Positions 20,401 through 31,137 of a DNA stretch of 39,089 nt are shown piece by piece. The position numbers were made by a program, and so were the translations under genes. The DNA is from Hypsibius dujardini (Eukaryota; Tardigrada; Eutardigrada; Parachela; Hypsibiidae). The stretch lies in NCBI GenBank assembly GCA_001579985.1, contig LRSR01008786.1, positions 1-39,089 on the forward strand. Reading direction: 5' to 3'. Positions within the stretch are counted from its first letter, which is position 1, and each line of letters starts with the position of its first letter. A model generated the notes under the pieces. The model saw nothing but the letters and a program-made list of their open reading frames with translations. It was not told where the DNA came from and made no database searches.

Positions 20401-22250
20401 CCATTAAAGGCATCTGGTTCGATGACACTGATGCGATTCATGGAGAGGTCCCTAAACATGAAATTAATTGTGAAATTTGCGTTGGAAGTGTGAAAATTAA
20501 ACTGCAAAGTGGTAAAGGACAGAGGTACAAATACTTACAGATTTCTAAGTTCTCGCATGCCGTTAAATGTGCCATTTTTCAGACGACTGACTTTATTACC
20601 GCGAAGATCACTGCACAGAAAACGAAGGAATGAAAGGCAAAATCGTGTCTGTCTGTATGTCTGTATGTCTATATATGTCTGTCTGTATGTTTATGTATTT
20701 CTATCTGAATGTTCATGTCTGTCCGTCTGTATGTTTATGTATGTCTGTCTGTATGTCTGTTAATATGTGTTTCTCTCTGCTGCCTGCTAATTCACTTACA
20801 TTAGCACAGTATGAATCAGGTTTCGCAGCATGCCGGGTCGTTCAAGAGTCACGCGGTTTTCCATTAGATCGCTTGAAAATCGAGACACTTCTCCTTTACC
20901 AATTTGTTATAGAACACTCACCGCTCCAGACGAAGTCCGCGTACGTGCACTTACAGCCACATTATGGAAGAGTTCTTCGCGAAAGTATCCGGGTACCAAT
21001 CCACCAAGGAATTGTTTTCTAAAAACCTGTGTGAAACCAACCGATGAGTGAATTGGGCGCATCAACTATAAAACGACTGCCAAATTACTTTAGGGATTGA
21101 AAGCGATCCTAAACGTAAATACCTACAGTGTGCAGACATTGAGTCCAGCAAACGTCCCGTTCAGAAACAGTGTGAGATTGTTGTAGGAGAGGTCACTGTA
21201 AAGAGACAGACAACTGTCAGCATGACAAAGTCACTCGTACAGTACGGTAGTTTCAATAAAACTTGACAATACACAGTAGCTAGGTTGTGGTGGCGGAACG
21301 CCATGGGCAAGATAGTGCGTAGACCGTTGTGGGAGAACTTCCTAAAGTAACCAAAGAACATCACATGCCTATCCGACCTAATACATAAATAGATGCCCAG
21401 ACAAACAGACAAACAGACAGAAACCGACCGACCGAACTACCGACAGAAAGATAGGCAGATATAGTAAAAACAGAAAAGCAGACATTACTCACATGGAAAT
21501 GAGATTGTTCATGGAAGAATATACACCCTTTTGCTCGCTGATTGGAAACAGGCTTGATAGATTACGATTAATATCCATGATCGTGCTAGAAAACAGCCAC
21601 TTTAACACAAAGACGCCCAACATGTCCTAAACGCCATGACGTACAGCTGTACAGGGGATGGTTGCACAGCATTCAACCGAATCAGCTTCGAATTTGTCCA
21701 GCACAGCAGATTAAACGGCCCATCCTCTCCCGGATGACATTTGCATGTTCGGGGCAAATTTCTGAACGCTGTAAACGAGATTCAGACAACGTAGTTTGGA
21801 ACTCCCCCATCACATTCGAAACAGCAGAGACAAAACTTACCGCAGGGGAACTGAGTCTCTTCGCCAGTCATAGTCTCGTCACATCCATCCGCCATTTCCG
21901 TGCAATTGGAATCCATCAACGGTATCACTTCTCTAGCATCCGACGGTTCCACTGAGTTATAAGGATTGTTTTTCGACCGCTGGACTCGCTCCCTACAGGG
22001 CTGGACGAATTCTTGAAAATCGTCGTATGTCAAAAATCTCGACGCTAAAAGGAGAACACAATTCATCACTGAAGTTAAAAATGAAATATATGTAGCGACA
22101 TATTTGTCTGGGCATAAAAGCAGAGAATCGCAACTGCCAGGCAGGTAGAATAAATTACAGACACACTTGCAAATAAAACGACGAACAGAGAGTTAGATAG
22201 AGGTAGACAGATAGATGACAAACAAACAGACAGACAAGCACACAGACAGG

Positions 22251-22297
<47 letters not shown>

Positions 22298-22826
22298 AAA
22301 ACCAGCCAGCCAGCCCTTACTGCATTGAGGATATTCGTCGTCCTTGTTTGGGCAGTCTGGAAAGCCATTACACCAAAGCTGTTGCGAAATGCAAGTCACG
22401 GAATCATTACACTGCAAATAGTATTTCGGACAGGCAGCTCCCACACGGATTACACCAGCAGAGCTATCCGACTTTTTTCGTCGCGTTCTATGCAACGGCA
22501 ACCGGTCTTGACGCCCTTGTCCTTTAAACATACAACTTTCAGATAAACCTTTGCTCCATTCGTAACTGATTCAAATGACCCTTATTCGAAACAATAAACA
22601 AAACCGTACCGCAGTCAAAGGCCTCGTCGTCGGCACCTGGACAGTCTACCACGCCGTCACACCTACGATACTCCTCCACGCAAGTCTCTCTATCCCCGCA
22701 CATCATGAAGCCAAACGGGCACTTAATCGCTTCCAAATCCGCTGTGACAGACAAACGAATCGCTACAAGACAGCAATAGACCCCCAGCACCACGAAAGAT
22801 TCAGCTCCCGAATGCAGAAATCTCAT
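17419..22826 (-). CDS. Relaxin-receptor-like leucine-rich-repeat GPCR, copy A
   Basis: Nineteen exons: 22826-22610, 22437-22321, 22044-21841, 21768-21645, 21585-21493, 21195-21127, 21026-20955, 20871-20800, 20610-20539, 20451-20380, 20280-20209, 20124-20056, 19986-19915, 19362-19186, 19126-19020, 18956-18828, 18706-18206, 17984-17820, 17729-17419; about 904 residues. Order: signal peptide, LDLa 1 (about 35-72), LDLa 2 (75-111), a Cys-containing linker, LRRNT (CKCHPGEDG), nine LRRs on phase-2 exons, the hinge CTPKSDGISS, TM1 (exon 14), TM2 (SDLLTGVYLLG), TM3-TM6 with VDRF in place of DRY and CCWIPTFVFK in TM6, TM7 with NPIVY, and a tail of about 100 residues rich in Ser and Arg. LDLa plus LRR plus DGISS places it with type C LGRs (relaxin/insulin-like peptide receptors coupling to G proteins). 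The exact ligand is unknown. The exon 2 acceptor is the least certain border. Confidence 0.93.
17730..17819 (-). other. 90-bp last intron of LGR copy A, open in frame
   Basis: The intron between the TM7 exon and the tail exon has normal GTAAGT and CTCAG borders. Its length is a multiple of three and it contains no stop codon in the reading frame, so its retention would insert 30 residues (starting KSITHLRLA) and keep the tail. Confidence 0.75.
19440..19880. repeat. GGCA/CAGA compound array in LGR-A intron 13
   Basis: Runs of GGCT, GGCA, AGCAGGCA and CAGA lie between exon 13 (LRR 9) and exon 14 (TM1). The paralogous intron at 27790-28100 has the same type of array with different lengths. Confidence 0.88.
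22195..22312. repeat. CAGA array in LGR-A intron 2
   Basis: A long CAGA run with CAAA variants directly follows the exon 2 donor on the transcribed strand. Confidence 0.85.
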
Positions 22827-24029
22827 CCCGAAAACGGCATCTAAATTACGTCAGCAATCGCCGAACTCCAAAGGACCCTAGGCAGAAACCCGAGTTATAA
22901 GAATCCCAGTGTATGTTTATCTTCCTGTCTAACTTTCTGTTGTCTTCCTGACGGACTGTCTGTCTGTCTCTTTGTCTGTCTGTCTGTCTGTCTGTATGTC
23001 TGTTTGTCTGTCTGTCAGCCAGTCTGCCTGTATTTCTCTCTGTCCGCTTGTTTGCCTTTCTGTCTGGCTGCCTGTCCGCACTATCTGTCCCCTGCGTCTG
23101 ATCATGTACCATCCCAATTCTCTCCTTACTTGATCCAGTTACTCCGCGTGTGAACTCCAGACGCAAAAGCAGACGACATGGAATCCTAAGAAGACAGCAA
23201 AAACGTTGACGACATCGTGCAGGAATGCCAACAAAAGCACCACACAACAACCAACGATCACCACCACCCGTAAGACATACACACACACTCCTAATTTATC
23301 CACACCAACAATAACACCTCCCACGATGAAGCATGGAACAGACCAACAAACCGGGCCATAAAGTTACTACAACATATATTTCCGGTACGCGACTTCCACT
23401 ACGCGTACTGTACTCACCATATCAAATGCAGGCAGTATATGACCAACCTAGCATACTAATCTCCAATTTCAATAGCCTTCAATTGATCAGGAACGCAGCC
23501 TGTGAAAAAGTGTTCGATTTCAGGTCGACACTTTTTCAGTTCAGCCCTCAGGCTCATATTGTGTATTCACCCATACACAGACAACACACAATTTTGTCAT
23601 GCAGATGATGATCCATCACGCTGCTATAAAAGTGACTATTTTTAAAGGGCCTCGTTTTTTGCTGCTACTGCTCCTGCCGGGCTGTCAATCAATTGAGGGC
23701 TCAACCGGATGGAACGGGCGGAACATGGACGAGCATATCAATTGGCGGTGTTGTAAACGCTCATCATCATGCAATAGCAGTAACTGCATGTGCATATAGG
23801 CGAAGATAGGATGGGGTTAGGCGCGTGGGGTGGGGTGATTGGACAATCGGTTACGCAGGCATTAACTTGTCATCACCGATCATTATACAAATAGGAGAGA
23901 TCCGTTCGAAGTATGCAAGTAAAGAGGCCTCCGGGAAGTGAGAATTTTACATAGAATGACGGGATCACGCGACAGTTTGCGGCCTGATTGTCTGTCGGAC
24001 ACAGGCTTGACTGTCTACCTGTCTGTCTG
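22827..24029 (-). promoter_or_regulatory. Upstream region of LGR copy A, proximal part
   Basis: This is the sequence upstream of the LGR-A start codon. It has a TCTG array near 22955-23015, sequence matching 31500-32230 in copy B, and a TATAAAAG at about 23623-23630 on the plus strand. A plus-strand frame at 23599-23799 has a hydrophobic segment followed by a Cys-containing end; see findings. Neither strand gives a gene I can support. Confidence 0.4.
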
Positions 24030-24400
24030 ATAGAGGTTCGATTGTATGTTGTCTGTCTGTCTGTGTGACGTACAGAGGCTTGACTGTTTGTTGTCTGTTT
24101 GTCACCTTTCGTCCGGCCAATCGCTCAGTTGTCTGTGAGTGACTGACTGTGCGTGAAAGGTGTCGTCTAAATGAATACATAACCGTGCTCGTTTTTGTAC
24201 GTACGTCTGAAGGAAGACTCGCAGTTCGGGAGACTTCAGAGGGATTGCTACTTCCGTGTCATTATTTCCTTCCTTCCGGACGGTTACGTGTGTAGTCCTT
24301 CCCTGTCGTAGTGGTATTGGAGGCGAATAGTGATGATGATGTCTCCCACCCGGATGGGATCATCGGTCTTGTGTGGGGGCGACGTCGTCGCGGTGACCGG
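24030..24400. promoter_or_regulatory. Upstream block nearly invariant between the two LGR copies
   Basis: About 370 bp are identical to 32431-32800 except for roughly three substitutions (CGTCC/CATCC, ATAGTG/ATGGTG, GACCGG/GAACGG). Flanking upstream sequence and even the LGR exons differ more. On the minus strand two long open frames adjoin one another (VGDIIITIRLQYHYDREG, then VTVRKEGNNDTEVAIPLKSP in a shifted frame), so an exon of unknown nature cannot be excluded. A regulatory element, a 5' non-coding exon or recent gene conversion are alternatives. Confidence 0.5.
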
Positions 24401-25633
24401 CGATGCGCGTGGGCGGAGCGGATCAGCAGGGATGATACACACGCGGGTGGTGGCTGAATTAGCCGGGAGAGGGAGTTAGGCTAAGGAGTTGATGGTGATG
24501 GTTGGTGGTTCTTTCACGGTGTCTAAAATAAAATGAAGATGGTCCAGGAGGAGAACGACGTAAGAGTGCCTGAGTGAAAAGTGAGCAGCAGAGATAGCTA
24601 TTTAAGCAGGCACGTGAACAAATAGACAAATAAATAGACACACCGATACCCAGGCAGGAAGACAAACAGACTAGTCACAGATCCAGTAAATAACTACAAT
24701 CCCCAAAAGACAAGACAAACCCTCTGCCCTTATAAAACGGTAGGTACACGAAGATCAACAAGACTGACATGCAAAGACGCAGACACATTGAACAGACCCA
24801 CGGAATACAAAATGAAGATCTAAAAACTTAGCAAAGAGAGACAAATGCGCAGGCAGGCAGTCAGAGACCAGATAGGCAGGCACAGAAGTTAGACAGGAAT
24901 GCAGGCAGGCAGACAGACAAACATACTGCCAACCAGCCAACCTGACAAATAAGATAGGCAGACAGGCAAGCGAGCGGACAGACATGCAGACAGACACGCA
25001 GGCAGACATGCAGACAGACAGACAGAAAAACAGACAAATAGGCAGATACTCAAACAGAAAGCCACAGAGTTCTACGAAACGTGCTCACGGAGAGGTAGAT
25101 GTACCTGGTGGACGCGGCCGAATAATTTTTAAAGTCCGTTAAACTCCGCTAAACCGAACCAAAAGCCAAAAAAGCCAAAAAAGTCGGGCTATAAAAGATC
25201 AGCGATGGCGCGCGCGCGGAGTATGAAAATGACACGTCTGGTTATGGAATAATCAAAATTAACGAGTTTTGCTTCCGGTGACGTGAATCTCATGAGATCT
25301 GGCTGGTTAAAACGGGAAGAACGGCCTCGTGGGACTAACAGAATGCGTAACCGCAAATGAAGTGAGCAAATCACTTATCCCCTTGACTGCGTTCACAGGC
25401 AAAGTGGATTAGGACTCGCGGGATCTGCACTTCCTGGTTTTGTTTTGTTTGTATGTAGCCGGCCGAGATGCCGATGTACTGACTGATTAGCAAGTCGGCG
25501 GCAAGCACATGTCACAACGAACATCCTGATTGAGGAGTACGGAATAACACAACGTGACGTCACTCAAACTCGGAACAAAAAAAATCGTAGATTACTTAAA
25601 TTGACTTTAGGTTTCATATCTATTCCTAACTTC
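24401..25633. other. Distal upstream part of duplication copy A and the junction
   Basis: This contains CAGA/CAGG arrays (about 24840-25050) and sequence matching 32830-34315 of copy B. At about 25098 and 25468 it lacks the two short transposons present in copy B, so it preserves the empty sites. The last 24 bp before 25634 are unique junction sequence. Confidence 0.6.
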
Positions 25634-25764
25634 AAATTCAGTTGCCCCAGCCGATGAAACAGACACCGTTTTACTATAAAAACCCGGAAACTCATTGACA
25701 GAATAGAAATAAAAACTGAAAACAGAAAAAACATCTACATACAATAGTATAAAATCGGACACCT

Positions 25765-27133
25765 CTACTCGCTCGGTTCCTTGTCGAGATCAAGCCTATT
25801 CGAGGGAATGATTTCCTGCGCATGGGGAATGTCCAATCGGAGATTACTATACGCACGACGTGAGGAAACGGATGAGACACGGTGAGGACTGCTGCCCAGT
25901 CGAATGTCGAAACTTCCGCGAGGGCTCGTGACCGCCGAGCGGCACTTTTTCCGCAACCGACTGCAGATTGACGGCGAGATGGACAGCTCCAAGACGTGGT
26001 CCGGCACGTCGGTGGGCGGGAAGATCTCCACACTGGGCGGTCCGTTGGTGGAGGTAAAGGACGCACTCAACCGGCCCGAGGAACGGAAGGATATTACGGT
26101 TAGATTGGGAGCTCGAGGCAGACAGACAGAACCCTCTTTGCAAGACGAAGATGGGTGGTTGACTCACGTTGAAGGCCGTGCAGGCGGCGGAGAAAGACTA
26201 TGTAGATGTAATGACAGCGGGTGACATGATAGACATGTGACCGGAATTCCGCCGAACTGAGAGAGTAGACGATGGGGTTCATTGCACCGTTCAGGGGAAA
26301 GACAAATGTGACGATCCAGGCGTATGAGTCATCTGAAATGAGTCAGCGATTTAGGGATCTAGAAATTAGAGCGGTTGAGTTGAGTAGAATGAGGTTGAGA
26401 AGCAGACAGACAGACAGGCAGGCAGACAAGCAAACAGATAAACAAATAAACAGGCAGAAAGGCAGAGAGACAGACAAACAGAAGGCAGACAAAGATGCGG
26501 TCAGACAGGAGAGTCTTCAGACAAACCAGGAGGCAGGCCCTAGGTAGTACCATATATCAACTTGCTTGGCAGTTGGATAGTTTCCCGCATCCCATTCTTA
26601 CCGGGAACTTTGTAGCCACTGAGTGCGAGGATCTTGAAAACAAAGGTCGGTATCCAACAGCAGAGACTGACAAATACCAGCACAAAGAACCGCCACATCA
26701 ACTCCCGTTCCTGCCGTTCATCCGCCCCGACCGGCTTCTCCGATTGCCGCCACTTGCGAATGGACAAAAAAATCCCCGCATATGACAGAATAATCAGGAG
26801 AATCATAAAGCCATTCAACCCGATCAGCACGACCAGTGAGTAAACCCAGCCGTTGAGATGCGGCTCCTGCAGGTAGAGCGGCAGACAGACACCGTTGTTG
26901 CCGTAATAGGCGTGAGTCCGATCACCCCATTGGAATGCCGGTATAATTGCAATGGCTACGCCGAAAATCCACAGAATGAGCAGGATCAAGCGGACCACGG
27001 CGAGCGAACACTTTGGTTTATGGAGGCCAAAAGCAATTGTAACGAAACGGTCCACCGCGATGAAGGTAAGAATCATCATGCTGATTTCCGCTGAAGACAT
27101 CGCTGAACAGATGGAAAATTTCAGCCAATCGTA

Positions 27134-27166
<33 letters not shown>

Positions 27167-29678
27167 GTGGGGTTAGAAGCCTTTCATTACCAATGACTCC
27201 GAGGGCTTTGCACGTGGCGCTGTGCATCCATTCGATGGCGTCTGCTTTGTAGTGCCCCTTGAAGAGCTCGTTATGGTAGCATATGCCGAGGAGGTAGACA
27301 CCGGTCAGGAGGTCCGAAACTTCAAAAGCACAAAGTGTTGCTACTGTTATTCGTCGAGAACGGCTGCATAAGAAGGACTCACAGGAGAGATGCTTTACAA
27401 AGAGAGACATCACACGGGCATCGCGGACGACCATGTCGTGAATGCCAGATTTTATGGAACTATCCAAGTACCTGTAGCGACCCACTTGGCTGATTAAAAA
27501 ATACGTGCAAATGAGTTTTCAGTTTTCAGTTATTCAGACACAGGAGCTACTATACCATCGGGCAGAGAATACAGCAAGATTAGACATGATGGTGAAGATG
27601 CCCAACATCCAGGCGAGAGTCACAAGGAGCGGACTGACTAAGAGATCTTCGAAGGAGGAGATTCCGTCGCTTTTCGGCGTGCAGTTCCGAATCTGCGGTG
27701 CGGAGAAGCAGTAGTAGAGCTTCTCAAACATCCTGTATGACATTGCGGTCACTTAATTCAAGTCAATAAAGTAAAGTCAAACAGACATCAATCTTAGAAA
27801 CAGGGAGGCGTGAAAACAGTAGATGCATACACATGAACAAATGCATAGATAGATAGACAGGCATACAAACAATCAAAGAGGAAAACAGACAGACACCGAC
27901 TATAACACGGTCAAACAGACATACAGACCAAAAGACAGGCTGAAAGGCTGGCAGGCTGGCTGGCTGGCTGGCTGGCTGGCAGGCCGGCAGATAGAAGCAG
28001 ACAGACAGACAGACAAATAGACAGACAAACAGAAAAACAGACAGACGGACAAACAGACAAAGACTGACAGACTGAGAAACAAACAGACAGCAAAATAGAG
28101 GGTCAGTAGGCGGATTGAACTCACACAACGCATGATGGAGGTAAAGACCGAAACATGGCTTCGTTGATGTTCTTTATCTCGACTCCACGAAGGTCCCTAC
28201 AAACAACCCCCCGTTCACAATCAAGACCCCAGTATAGCCTTAACTGATTTCTATAATTCACTTACAGCGTGGTACAGTTGAAGTTACGAAAGAGGTTTTC
28301 CGGAATAAACTCTATCGGATTGTATGCTAATTCCCTGGTGGAATGCACAAAAGGGGAACCGGTTGACGTTAATGCGTTTACAGTGAGGCAGTGACCATAT
28401 GTCCTCTCCCACCCTTACAGATGACGTAATTGAGAATTCCGGTGAAACAGGTTTTCCGGTAGATGAGTGATCAGATTGTGACTTAAATACCTGTGAACAA
28501 ATAAACACAAAATATAGAAGTCTTTTCACTTTCAGTTAGGCGACAAGACGAACGAAATGTATTATCAAGTATATGGCGGCATTACAAAGTACGAAGTTTC
28601 TTTGCATCAACGAAGGCATCCGGTTCGATGACACTCATGTTATTCATGGAGAGGTCTCTAAACATAAAACGCTTTTAAATAATTTGCGTTGGAAGTGTGA
28701 AAATTAAACTACAAACTGGTAAAAAACGGAGGTACAGACACTTACAGATTTCTAAGTTCTTCCATGCCGTTAAATGTGCCATTTTTCAGACGACTGACTT
28801 TGTTCCCGCGAAGATCGCTGCACAGAAAACGAAGCAATCAAAGGCGAAATCCTGTTCGTCTGTCTGTTTGTCTGTCTGTCTGTTTATATGTGTTTCTATT
28901 TGCTGCCTGCAAATTCACTTACATGAGCACAGTATGAATCAGGTTTCGCAGCATGCCGGGTCGCTCAAGAGTCACGCGGTTTTCCATTAGATCGCTTGAA
29001 AATCGACATTTCTCCTAGACTAATGTGTTAGGGAACACTTACCGCTCCAAATGAAGTCTACGTATGTGCACTTACAGCCACATTACGGGAGAGTTCTTCG
29101 CGAATGTATCCGGGTACCAATCCACCAAGGAATTGTTTTCTAAAAACCTGTGTGAAACCAACCGATGAGTGAATTGGGCGCATCAACTGTAGAACGACTG
29201 CCAAATTACTTTAGGGATTGAAAGCGATCCTAAACGTAAATACCTACAGTGTGCAGACATTGAGTCCAGCAAACGTCCCGTTCAGAAACAGTGTGAGATT
29301 GTTGTAGGAGAGGTCACTGTAAAGAGACAGACAACTGTCAGCATGACAAAGTCACTCGTACAGTACGGTAGTTTCAATAAAACTTGACAATACACAGTAG
29401 CTAAGTTGTGGTGGCGGAACGCCATGGGGAAGATAGTGCGCAGACCGTTGTGGGAGAACGTCCTAAAGTAACCAAAGTACATCAGATGCCTATCCGATAG
29501 ACATGCAACCAATACATAAATAAATGCATGGAGAGATAGACAGAAAGACAGACAAAACAGACACAAAGATAGGCAGGCAAGCAGACAGGTAGGTAGGTAG
29601 GTAGGTAGGTAGGTAGGTAGGTAGGTAGGTAGGTAGGTAGGCAGGCAGGCATGCAGACAGGCAAGCAGACAGGCTGAC

Positions 29679-29737
<59 letters not shown>

Positions 29738-31137
29738 CAGGCAGACAGGCAGGCAGACAGATCGACAGACAAACAAATAGGCAGATATAGTAAAACAGAA
29801 AAGCAGACATTACTCACATGGAAATGAGATTGTTCATGGAAGAATATACACCCTTTTGCTCGCTGATTGGAAACAGGCTTGATAGATTACGATTAATATC
29901 CATGATTGTGCTAGAAAACAGCCACTTTAACACAAAGACGCCCAACATGTCCTAAACGCCATGACGTACAGCTTTACAGGGGATGGTTGCACAGCATTCA
30001 ACCGAATCAGCTTCGAATTTGTCCAGCACAGCAGATTAAACGGCCCATCCTCTCCCGGATGACATTTGCATGTTCGGGGCAAATTTCTGAACGCTGTAAA
30101 CGAGATTCAGACAACATAGTTTGGAATTCCCCCATCACATTCGAAGCAGCAGAGATAACACTTACCGCAGGGGGACTGAGTCTCTTCGCCAGTCATAGTC
30201 TCGTCACATCTATCCGCCATTTCCGTGCAATTGGAATCCATCAACGGTATCACTTCTCTAGCATCCGACGGTTCCACTGAGTTATAAGGATTGTTTTTCG
30301 ACCGCTGGACTCGCTCCCTACAGGGCTGGACGAATTCTTGAAAATCGTCGTATGTCAAAAATCTCGACGCTAAAAGGAGAACACAATTCATCACTGAAGT
30401 TAAAAATGAAATATATGTAGCGACATATCTCTCTGGGCATAAAAGCAGAAAATCGCAACATAGAGGCAGGCAGCTAGAATAATTTACAGGCATACTTGCA
30501 AATAAATCGACGGACCGAGAGTTAGACAGAGATAGGCAGACAGGTAGACAGACAGATGACACGACAGACAGACAGGCAGACAGACAAACAGACAAAAAGA
30601 CAGACAGATGACAGACAGATGACACACAAACACACATACAGTCAGTCAGCCCTTACTGCATTGGGGATATTCGTCGTCCTGGTTGGGGCAGTCTGGAAAG
30701 CCATCACACCAAAGCTGTTGTGAAATGCACGTCACAGAATCATTACACGGCAAAGTGTATTTCGAACAAGGTTTTCGCTTGAAATTTTTCCTCGCGTTCC
30801 ATTCAACTGCAACCGGTCTTGGCGCTCTTGCCCTTTGAAGATACAACTTTGAGATAAACTTTTGCTCCATCCGTGACTGACCCAATTGACCCTTATTTAA
30901 AACAACAGACAATACCTTACCGCAGTCAAGGGTCTCGTCCTCGGCACCTGGACAGTCTACCACGCCGTCACACCTACGATGCTCCGCCAGGCAGGTCTCT
31001 CTATCCCCGCATATCATGAAGCCAGACGGGCAGTTAATCGCTTCCGAATCCGCTGTGACAGACGGATGAGTCGCTCCAAGATAGCAGTAAACCCCCAGCA
31101 GCACGAAAGATCCAGCTCCCAAATGCAGAAATCTCAT
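25765..31137 (-). CDS. Relaxin-receptor-like leucine-rich-repeat GPCR, copy B (last splice site damaged)
   Basis: Exons: 31137-30921, about 30806-30657, 30369-30166, 30093-29970, 29910-29818, 29316-29248, 29147-29076, 28994-28923, 28817-28746, 28657-28586, 28490-28419, 28334-28266, 28196-28125, 27732-27556, 27489-27383, 27319-27191, 27102-26602, 26332-26168, and a tail exon equivalent to 26075-25765. Domains are those of copy A: two LDLa, LRRNT, nine LRRs, DGISS hinge, seven helices, NPIVY. TM3-TM6 differ at about 6 of 166 residues. The acceptor of the tail exon is CTCGG instead of CTCAG, so that exon cannot be joined as in copy A. Retention of the 92-bp intron gives a stop at about 26100 after some 22 new residues. 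An upstream AG at 26112 (CTCGAG) would keep the tail in frame with about 15 extra residues. The tail frame itself is intact, so the loss looks recent. Confidence 0.89.
26401..26520. repeat. CAGA/CAGG array in LGR-B intron 17
   Basis: CAGA units with CAGG and CAAA variants lie between the TM3-TM6 exon and the TM7 exon. Copy A has a shorter array at about 18050-18135. Confidence 0.85.
27136..27170. repeat. TCTG array in LGR-B intron 16
   Basis: A pure TCTG run of about eight units sits close to the acceptor of the TM3-TM6 exon. Copy A has a GT/TCTG mixture at 18735-18805. Confidence 0.85.
27790..28100. repeat. GGCT/CAGA compound array in LGR-B intron 13
   Basis: This is the paralogous counterpart of 19440-19880, shorter and with a different order of units (a GGCT run followed by CAGA). 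Confidence 0.85.
29515..29795. repeat. GTAG, GGCA and CAGA compound array in LGR-B intron 5
   Basis: This contains about thirteen pure GTAG units (29587-29640), then GGCA/GACA mixtures, a GATA run and a long pure CAGA run (29695-29733). Copy A has only a short imperfect CAGA tract in the same intron (21400-21470), with no GTAG run. Confidence 0.92.
30530..30630. repeat. CAGA array in LGR-B intron 2
   Basis: CAGA units interrupted by CAGATGA variants; the counterpart of 22195-22312 in copy A. Confidence 0.85.

Larger units (their letters stand above)
17288..25610. repeat. Tandem segmental duplication, copy A (about 8.3 kb)
   Basis: The block from 17288 matches the block from 25634 almost throughout, in the same orientation, covering the entire LGR gene and about 2.8 kb upstream of it. 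Differences are scattered substitutions, small indels and changes in microsatellite length. Similarity fades near 25610 (after CGTAGATTAC), about 24 bp before copy B begins, so the two copies abut directly. Confidence 0.92.

Noticed and set aside
29043-29060. Possible 15-bp microexon between LRR exons 7 and 8 of LGR copy B
   Set aside because: Copy A has CGG instead of an AG at the acceptor. Skipping it joins two standard 72-bp LRR exons in phase in both copies.
29587-29733. CRISPR-like regular repeats
   Set aside because: Pure tetranucleotide runs without spacers in an animal gene intron.
29282-29776. Long frames made of repeating CLSVCLSV-type peptide (also at 14.9, 19.5, 22.2, 28.0, 33.3 and 38.1 kb)
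   Set aside because: They are translations of intronic TCTG/CAGA arrays, open in all frames, and cross known exon borders.
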